Positions 1-3,135 of a stretch of 5,436 bases of DNA are shown in pieces. The notes under the pieces are model-generated. The model was not told where the DNA came from. It saw only the letters and a list, made by a program, of their open reading frames with translations, and did not search any database. The stretch's first letter is position 1, and each line of letters opens with the position of its first letter. The stretch is from Candidatus Woesearchaeota archaeon (GTDB lineage: Archaea; Nanobdellota; Nanobdellia; Woesearchaeales; UBA525). The stretch spans positions 28,443 to 33,878 of the forward strand of contig DUGD01000081.1 of NCBI GenBank assembly GCA_013331575.1, written 5' to 3'. The translations under genes were made by a program, and so were the position numbers.

Positions 1-3
1 CGT

Positions 4-41
4 ACCCGACACGGCGCCCTCGGGTTGCGCGCCAAGGCAGC
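4..41. repeat. Partial copy A of the hairpin-element 3' end
   Basis: The 18 bases at 4-21 are identical to 1678-1695 (core CCCGACACGGCGCCCTC), and the 10 bases at 32-41 (CCAAGGCAGC) are identical to 1705-1714. The bases between them differ, at 10 nt here and 9 nt there. In the full copy these blocks are the 3' arm of the longest hairpin and the 3' strand of the closing stem. The matching 5' half would lie left of the window and cannot be seen. This is therefore either a second member of a dispersed structured-RNA or repeat family, or a decayed remnant of one. Confidence 0.7.
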
Positions 42-111
42 GGTGTTGGCGTATTGGTTGGCGATTGTGTGTTGTAAATCTGCGTGTTGCGCGACATAAT
101 GCCGGATAGAA

Positions 112-119
112 AACTATAT
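112..119 (+). promoter_or_regulatory. Possible TATA box for the small gene at 212
   Basis: The sequence ACTATATG follows a purine-rich AGAAAA stretch that resembles a BRE. Transcription would begin near 143, at the edge of a pyrimidine-rich tract (143-164), leaving a leader of about 70 nt before the ATG at 212. The match to an archaeal TATA box is only moderate. Apart from this and the repeat at 4-41, I see nothing in 1-200. Confidence 0.3.
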
Positions 120-201
120 GAACTTCATTTCCCACTGCGACATCTTCCTCATTCTCTTCCCTCTTGAGGGCGACGACGGTGTACTGCGAGACAGCGGTGA
201 A

Positions 202-207
202 GGTGAT
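202..207 (+). promoter_or_regulatory. Ribosome binding site deciding the start at 212
   Basis: GGTGAT complements the anti-Shine-Dalgarno end of archaeal 16S rRNA (complement AGGAGGTGAT). It lies 4 nt before the ATG at 212. It favours that ATG over the in-frame TTG at 164, which has no comparable site. Confidence 0.4.
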
Positions 208-211
208 TGTG

Positions 212-517
212 ATGAGAAGTGTGGATGAGATATGTTCTATGCTTGATGGTTGCGCATTGGATATCGTGCGTGCGACGCATGCGCTTTCGAGCGCGAAACG
301 CGGTCTGCGAAAGCATGATATGAGGACGTCTTTTCTTGAAACGAAATTGAATTTCTACATCTCAAAGTGCGGTTATGCGTTCCATGAATGGCAGATGCAG
401 AAAGATCCCTGCCGCGATGACGTCCGATGGCGGTTGTACAACGACCGATTCATCAATCTCTTCGAACGATGCTATCCGAAGGCCCTCGATGAGATGTCGA
501 TGCGTTACGCGGCATGA
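212..517 (+). CDS. Small hypothetical protein, 101 aa
   Basis: I do not recognise this protein. From the ATG at 212 it has 101 residues, mostly predicted helical, with many charged and aromatic residues (for example FHEWQMQ and DDVRWRLYNDRF) and five cysteines that form no CxxC motif. It has no signal peptide or membrane segment. An in-frame TTG at 164 would add 16 residues, but the ribosome binding site at 202-207 favours the ATG. It stands alone and converges on adk. A run of five T directly after the stop could end transcription. The balanced composition suggests a real gene, but without a recognised relative a chance reading frame remains possible. Confidence 0.45.
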   Translation: MRSVDEICSMLDGCALDIVRATHALSSAKRGLRKHDMRTSFLETKLNFYISKCGYAFHEWQMQKDPCRDDVRWRLYNDRFINLFERCYPKALDEMSMRYAA

Positions 518-522
518 TTTTT
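518..522 (+). terminator. Possible oligo-T terminator
   Basis: Five T residues follow the TGA stop of the small gene at 212-517. Archaeal RNA polymerase commonly terminates at oligo-T tracts without a hairpin, but five T is short, so support is weak. The rest of the gap to adk (523-629) shows no gene or clear signal. Confidence 0.3.
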
Positions 523-629
523 GGGCAATGCGCGTCTTCGTTACGGCTCTAATTGCGTCCCTGACAAGCAACCTGACGACCAACATAGGCCGTGACTTAC
601 AGCCATGCCGGTAACTTGTGCGCTATACT

Positions 630-1259
630 TTATCTTTTTCTATGATGCAGCGCCTTGAGCACTGCGAGGTGCACTTCTGGGATGGATGGTTCGCCGTTGA
701 TGCTGATGACTTTGCTCTTGTAGTGCGCGATGAGCGGCTCGGTCTGTTCGTGGTAGAGCGCGAGGCGTTTCATGATCGTCGCCGGCGTGTCATCGCTGCG
801 TTGCCGGAGCGGGAGGCCGTCGGTATCGCAGAAACCGGGTTTTTTCGGCGGGTTGTACTTGGTGTGGTAGTTGTGCCCTTTCGGGCATTCTCTGCGGCCG
901 CCGATACGTTCCACCGCAGTCTTGTCGCTGATGGTTAGTGCGATGACGTGCGCTATCTCGATGTGGTCATCGAGGAATTTCGCCTGTGCTATGGTCCGTG
1001 GGAACCCGTCGAGTATCGCGCCGTTAGGCGATCGTTCGAGTTCGCGCAGTATCATCTTGTTCGTGAGGTCGTCCGGGACGAGTTCTCCGTTGTCCATGTG
1101 GGCTTTCATCATCTGGCCGAGCTTGCTGCCCGACGCGACCTCTTCGCGTAGTTTCTCGCCCATGCTGATATGCCGGTGGTTGAGTTCGTGCGCGAGCATC
1201 TCTGCTTGCGTTCCTTTGCCCGATGCTTGTGGTCCGAGGATTATGATGTGTTGTGCCAT
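630..1259 (-). CDS. adk: Adenylate kinase, long LID-containing type
   Basis: This cytosolic enzyme catalyses ATP + AMP = 2 ADP and balances the adenylate pool. The 209-residue protein has the family's usual length and order. The P-loop GPQASGKGT lies at residues 9-17, the AMP-binding segment at about 30-60, the LDGFPRT motif at 83-89, and the LID at about 122-157 ending in QRSDD (153-157). The LID resembles the zinc-binding form (C125, C144, D147 in CDTDG), but the second cysteine of the usual CxxCG is missing through a one-residue deletion, giving CPKGH; H129 might substitute as a ligand. The chosen ATG has no ribosome binding site. It lies about 26 nt from a TATA box, so the mRNA is probably leaderless. 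The gene is monocistronic and converges with the small gene to its left. The identification is secure. Confidence 0.97.
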   Translation of the reverse strand: MAQHIIILGPQASGKGTQAEMLAHELNHRHISMGEKLREEVASGSKLGQMMKAHMDNGELVPDDLTNKMILRELERSPNGAILDGFPRTIAQAKFLDDHIEIAHVIALTISDKTAVERIGGRRECPKGHNYHTKYNPPKKPGFCDTDGLPLRQRSDDTPATIMKRLALYHEQTEPLIAHYKSKVISINGEPSIPEVHLAVLKALHHRKR

Positions 1260-1281
1260 ACGCTGTCCGGCCGTTGTTCGC

Positions 1282-1289
1282 TATAAAAA
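1282..1289 (-). promoter_or_regulatory. TATA box of adk, possibly bidirectional
   Basis: Read on the minus strand this is TTTTTATA, preceded by GAAAC as a BRE-like element. Its centre is 26.5 nt upstream of the adk ATG, so transcription should start at or next to the start codon (leaderless). On the plus strand the same bases read TATAAAAA and could start a transcript near 1312, heading into the hairpin element, although the plus-strand BRE position (GTTCGC) is poor. Confidence 0.7.
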
Positions 1290-1389
1290 TGTTTCTTGTG
1301 TTTAATGTTGAGGACCAGAAGACGAGACAGAATCTTTGTTGTGGCCTTGGCGTACATCCAGACGCTCGAGATGGCAACAGCCCTCGAGC

Positions 1390-1447
1390 GCCGAGGATTC
1401 GCAGAGATGCGAATCCTGGCGCAGGGAACGCTTCGTTCCCTCGCGTC
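1390..1447. repeat. Hairpin module 1 of an internal duplication
   Basis: It begins GCCGAGGAT, closes its first hairpin with ATCCTGGC, and continues as GCAGGG into a second hairpin (1423-1441). The same pattern, with the same bulged G after CC, recurs at 1575-1632. The hairpin tips differ (14 nt here, 7 nt in the other copy) while the flanks are kept, as expected from duplication followed by drift that preserves pairing. Confidence 0.55.
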
Positions 1448-1574
1448 GCACTAGGACGATGTCACATATGCGCCGCCACAACAAGCAAGAAGCAGTGACT
1501 TACCTAAGAGTCTGAGAGTGAGACTTCAAGACAACTCTTGCTGACGGTTGCTGCGGAGAGTATACTCTCGTTTT

Positions 1575-1632
1575 GCCGAGGATACACGGTATCCTGGCAC
1601 AAGGATTCGGATAATAGCCCGAATCCTTTGTG
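1575..1632. repeat. Hairpin module 2 of an internal duplication
   Basis: GCCGAGGAT at 1575-1583 and ATCCTGGC at 1591-1598 match the borders of module 1 and are followed by ACAAGG leading into the hairpin 1598-1632. That second hairpin also shares the arms AGGATTCG and CGAATCCT with the first hairpin of module 1 (1394-1417). The element therefore contains related stem sequences in three places. Confidence 0.55.
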
Positions 1633-1636
1633 TTTC

Positions 1637-1693
1637 GGGCGCCGTGTTGCCGTCGGGTCCCCCAGCCTGTTGGCCGGACCCGACACGGCGCCC
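1637..1693. repeat. Longest inverted repeat of the element
   Basis: GGGCGCCGTGT at 1637-1647 and CGGGTCC at 1654-1660 pair with one uninterrupted 18-base arm at 1676-1693. The left arm carries about six extra bases (1648-1653). Within the 15-nt tip, CCA at 1662-1664 can pair with TGG at 1671-1673. Sixteen bases of the right arm (1678-1693) are repeated exactly at 4-19 near the window start. Confidence 0.8.
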
Positions 1694-1818
1694 TCAGTAT
1701 CACTCCAAGGCAGCAAGACTACAACTAGACGATTGTTTGGTGCGTTCGGCCATGTGGGTGCGCGTTATCGCGAACCGTTATGTCAGCTTATTAGTTTGTC
1801 TAGAATTATCCTGGCGTC

Positions 1819-2394
1819 CTATCCTAGGTAGTGCTGTCGTTGTTTGCCTTTGCGCTTGTTGATCCAACTGCGCTCCATCCGTTCGACGATGGGCAGGATC
1901 TCCTGTTTCATCTCTGGCCATTCGGCAGCTGCCTGGCGTATGAACTCCGCGTACTCTTCGTCCGTGTTCATGAGCTCGGCGCGTAGCATCCTTCGGTCCA
2001 GCCGCATCAGCCGGCGCGCGAGGTCCGCTATTATCTCATGGTCGCTCTCGGCGAGGGTCTCTGCCTCTTGCATCAGGAGTATGCTCGCGTCTGGTTGGAG
2101 TAATCCTTCTACCGTTTTGCGTACGATGTCGATGTGCTCGAACACTTTCTTCGCCACCTCTTTGGTGAGGCGTGGCGTGTCTGCTTCGATACCTTCGATG
2201 TCGAACTCGTGTTGTAGCGATTGGTGTGTCGGAAGTTTATGTTTCTCGCATTCTACCGCGTAGCGATCTTCGAATGTAGCGGTCTTCGGTGTTCCTTCTG
2301 CGTTGTCAGTGGAGGTTTTGTTAGTGCTTTGTGGCAAGGCGCTCTTTCTTTGCGATGTCTTGCTTTGTGATTGGGTCTTCTTCTGTGCCGACAT
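1819..2394 (-). CDS. Unknown helical protein with disordered N terminus
   Basis: I do not recognise this 191-residue protein. Residues 1-40 are rich in S, T, K and Q and almost certainly disordered. Residues 41 to about 178 look wholly helical and charged, with a heptad-like stretch around 75-140 (EVAKKVFEHIDIVRKTVEG; ADLARRLMRLDRRMLRAEL). It ends in a basic tail (KRKGKQRQ, 180-187). It has no signal peptide, membrane segment, metal motif or nucleotide-binding motif. The basic ends would suit contact with nucleic acid or the ribosome, but that is a guess. The ATG has no ribosome binding site and lies 26.5 nt from the centre of a strong TATA box, so the transcript is probably leaderless. It is divergent from the ribbon-helix-helix operon and shares its control region. 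Confidence 0.75.
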   Translation of the reverse strand: MSAQKKTQSQSKTSQRKSALPQSTNKTSTDNAEGTPKTATFEDRYAVECEKHKLPTHQSLQHEFDIEGIEADTPRLTKEVAKKVFEHIDIVRKTVEGLLQPDASILLMQEAETLAESDHEIIADLARRLMRLDRRMLRAELMNTDEEYAEFIRQAAAEWPEMKQEILPIVERMERSWINKRKGKQRQHYLG

Positions 2395-2414
2395 GCGTCC
2401 CGGTGATGACAGGT

Positions 2415-2426
2415 CATTTATAAATG
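2415..2426 (-). promoter_or_regulatory. Palindromic TATA box of the 1819-2394 gene
   Basis: CATTTATAAATG is a perfect 12-bp palindrome containing TTTATAAA. Its centre is 26.5 nt from the ATG at 2394, the same spacing as at adk. Being symmetric, it gives TBP no orientation, so direction must come from flanking BRE and initiator bases. The shared 11-mer TTTATAAATGT recurs at 2503-2513. Confidence 0.8.
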
Positions 2427-2431
2427 TGGGT

Positions 2432-2490
2432 TCTGCCCGTGTGCTCTCGGTATCTGCCCGGTGGGTGTTATAGGGGTTCGGCAGGGGTTC
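2432..2490. promoter_or_regulatory. Helically spaced direct repeats upstream of the operon
   Basis: TCTGCCCG occurs at 2432-2439 and 2453-2460, 21 bp apart. GGGGTTC occurs at 2473-2479 and 2484-2490, 11 bp apart. Spacings of one and two helical turns put the copies on the same DNA face, as expected for regulator sites. They lie between the two TATA boxes and could serve either promoter. The bound protein is unknown. Confidence 0.4.
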
Positions 2491-2502
2491 AACAACGCAA
2501 TG

Positions 2503-2510
2503 TTTATAAA
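2503..2510 (+). promoter_or_regulatory. TATA box of the ribbon-helix-helix operon
   Basis: TTTATAAA on the plus strand. With the 26-27 nt spacing seen at the two minus-strand genes, transcription would begin near 2533, leaving a leader of about 77 nt before the TTG at 2610. A leadered mRNA agrees with the ribosome binding site at 2598-2601. Confidence 0.7.
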
Positions 2511-2515
2511 TGTAA

Positions 2516-2607
2516 AACTACGAGAGTACTACATTAGCATCGTACTTGCAAGCGACGACATACTTTCGTACATTGAAAAAACTACGAAGGTACTACAGAG
2601 GAACTAC
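2516..2607. promoter_or_regulatory. Candidate operator array of ACTAC repeats
   Basis: ACTAC occurs at 2517, 2528, 2581, 2592 and 2603, with 11-bp steps within each cluster. AACTACGA-N2-GTACTACA appears twice (2516-2533 and 2580-2597) with identical half-sites. GTAC, itself a palindrome, occurs at 2526, 2542, 2568 and 2590. The first cluster straddles the predicted transcription start and the second abuts the ribosome binding site, so bound protein could block initiation. Ribbon-helix-helix dimers typically bind short sites spaced about one turn, so the two proteins encoded just downstream are natural candidates. Confidence 0.5.
2598..2601 (+). promoter_or_regulatory. Ribosome binding site for the TTG start at 2610
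   Basis: GAGG lies 8 nt before the TTG at 2610. An in-frame TGA at 2574-2576 rules out a much longer protein, and there is no in-frame ATG before the conserved strand, so this site supports the TTG. Confidence 0.5.
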
Positions 2608-2609
2608 AT

Positions 2610-2882
2610 TTGCACGGCAGTGATGACAGCGACGGCCTTGAGGCAGTGAACGTACGGCTACCCGACGAGCTTCTCAGAGCGATAGACTTGCTCGTCAAAA
2701 AAGGCGTCTTCTCAAGCAGATCGGAAGCCATACGGGAGTTCTGCCGCGAATACGCGATAGAAGCGCAGCGAGATATATCGCGGGATCAACAACGCACTGC
2801 GAAACACGAGAACCCCAGTCATCCCGGCCATGATGCGCGGCCAAGTGCGAAATCGGACGCGCGAGGAGTGCAGCATGGCTGA
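2610..2882 (+). CDS. Ribbon-helix-helix (CopG/Arc-like) regulator 1
   Basis: This is probably a dimeric DNA-binding repressor. The domain is clear in the 90-residue protein: the strand EAVNVRLP (about 11-18) that would insert in the major groove, helix A (DELLRAIDLLVKKG, 19-32), a turn with GVFSSRSEA, and helix B (SEAIREFCREYA, 38-49). Residues 52-90 are a polar, probably disordered tail rich in H, R, D and S. It starts with TTG at 2610, supported by the ribosome binding site at 2598-2601. A GTG at 2646, preceded closely by GAGG, would give a 78-residue form beginning MNVRLP and cannot be excluded. It overlaps the next gene by 8 nt and follows an array of short repeats suggestive of autoregulation. 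The family is confident; the target is inferred. Confidence 0.85.
   Translation: MHGSDDSDGLEAVNVRLPDELLRAIDLLVKKGVFSSRSEAIREFCREYAIEAQRDISRDQQRTAKHENPSHPGHDARPSAKSDARGVQHG
2863..2868 (+). promoter_or_regulatory. Ribosome binding site for regulator 2
   Basis: GAGGAG lies 6 nt before the ATG at 2875, inside the 3' end of regulator 1. It chooses this ATG over the in-frame upstream codon at 2830. Confidence 0.75.
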
Positions 2883-3135
2883 GCGCATCATAACCGTGAA
2901 GATGCCCGGTAGTCTCCTCAGAGAGCTCCGTTCGCTCACGAAGGAGCATCACTACATCGACCTCTCCGAGCAGATCCGCAGTGTCGTGCGGCAAAAATGC
3001 ATCAAATACTCCTCGCCATACGACGACCTCACAAGGATGCGCGATGAGCTCGAACAGCAGATACAAGACGTGAGCAAGCAACGCAAAGAGCAGATACTCG
3101 CACAGCTCCAAGCGTTGTTGGAGGGAGCACGATGA
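2875..3135 (+). CDS. Ribbon-helix-helix regulator 2 with coiled-coil tail
   Basis: An 86-residue DNA-binding protein. The strand RIITVKMP (4-11) is followed by helix A (GSLLRELRSLTKEHH, 12-26), a turn at YIDLS, and helix B (SEQIRSVVRQKCIKY, 31-45). After SSPYDD comes a strongly charged amphipathic helix (about 51-83, rich in E, Q, R and L) that looks like a coiled coil. It could join dimers into tetramers or contact a partner. The ATG at 2875 has a good ribosome binding site and makes the conserved strand start at the usual place; an in-frame codon at 2830 would add 15 unconserved residues. It overlaps regulator 1 by 8 nt and the surface-protein gene by 4 nt (ATGA), so the three are probably translated together. 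It differs clearly in sequence from regulator 1, so a recent duplication is unlikely. Confidence 0.9.
   Translation: MAERIITVKMPGSLLRELRSLTKEHHYIDLSEQIRSVVRQKCIKYSSPYDDLTRMRDELEQQIQDVSKQRKEQILAQLQALLEGAR
3120..3125 (+). promoter_or_regulatory. Ribosome binding site for the surface protein
   Basis: GGAGGG inside the last codons of regulator 2, with its GGAGG core 7 nt before the ATG at 3132. The spacing suits 3132 better than the second ATG at 3135 (10 nt). Confidence 0.75.

Larger units (their letters stand above)
1337..1718 (+). ncRNA. Candidate structured RNA or palindromic element
   Basis: This stretch has no convincing reading frame but many perfect or near-perfect hairpins. (1) 1363-1370 pairs 1383-1390, with GGC 1373-1375 on GCC 1380-1382 and loop AACA. 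(2) 1394-1402 pairs 1409-1417, nine perfect pairs. (3) 1423-1430 pairs 1434-1441, extended past a bulged C1442. (4) 1509-1513 pairs 1521-1525. (5) A palindrome lies at 1556-1569. (6) 1579-1585 pairs 1589-1595, loop ACG, extended by GCC/GGC around a bulged G. (7) 1598-1610 pairs 1619-1632, thirteen pairs with one bulge. (8) 1637-1647 and 1654-1660 pair 1676-1693, eighteen pairs with a 5-6 nt bulge. GCCTTGG at 1344-1350 pairs CCAAGGC at 1705-1711 and would close the whole domain. U1342-G1713 and G1508-U1526 wobbles weakly favour the plus strand. I do not find RNase P or SRP RNA signatures. It could instead be a DNA-level palindromic repeat. Confidence 0.5.

Noticed and set aside
1337..1718. RNase P RNA or SRP RNA
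   Set aside because: I could not find the conserved RNase P core segments (GAGGAAAGUC-like) or the SRP helix 8 motif on either strand, and a partial second copy at the window start argues against a single-copy RNA gene. A covariance-model search would settle it.
1337..1718. CRISPR array
   Set aside because: The repeated pieces are hairpin arms at irregular distances, not identical repeats separated by uniform spacers.
1724..1804. Possible tRNA closed by CTAGAC (1725-1730) and GTCTAG (1798-1803)
   Set aside because: There is no T-arm, no TTCRANYCC-type loop and no anticodon arm between them; only a six-pair stem with a long loop remains. I see nothing else in 1719-1818.
1253..1862. Several short frames on both strands across the hairpin region
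   Set aside because: They overlap one another, cross the stems, have no consistent ribosome binding sites and read as low-quality R/P/S-rich translations.
2403..2409. Box C-like GTGATGA (also at 2620-2626) suggesting C/D guide RNAs
   Set aside because: No CUGA D or D' box follows at the needed distance in either case.
2461..2649. A 62-codon plus-strand frame starting with GTG in the divergent promoter
   Set aside because: It spans the TATA box at 2503 and the operator-like repeats, has no ribosome binding site and reads like translated regulatory DNA.
2830..2874. An upstream in-frame start extending regulator 2 by 15 residues
   Set aside because: The added residues precede the conserved strand without any known role, and GAGGAG at 2863-2868 points to the ATG at 2875.
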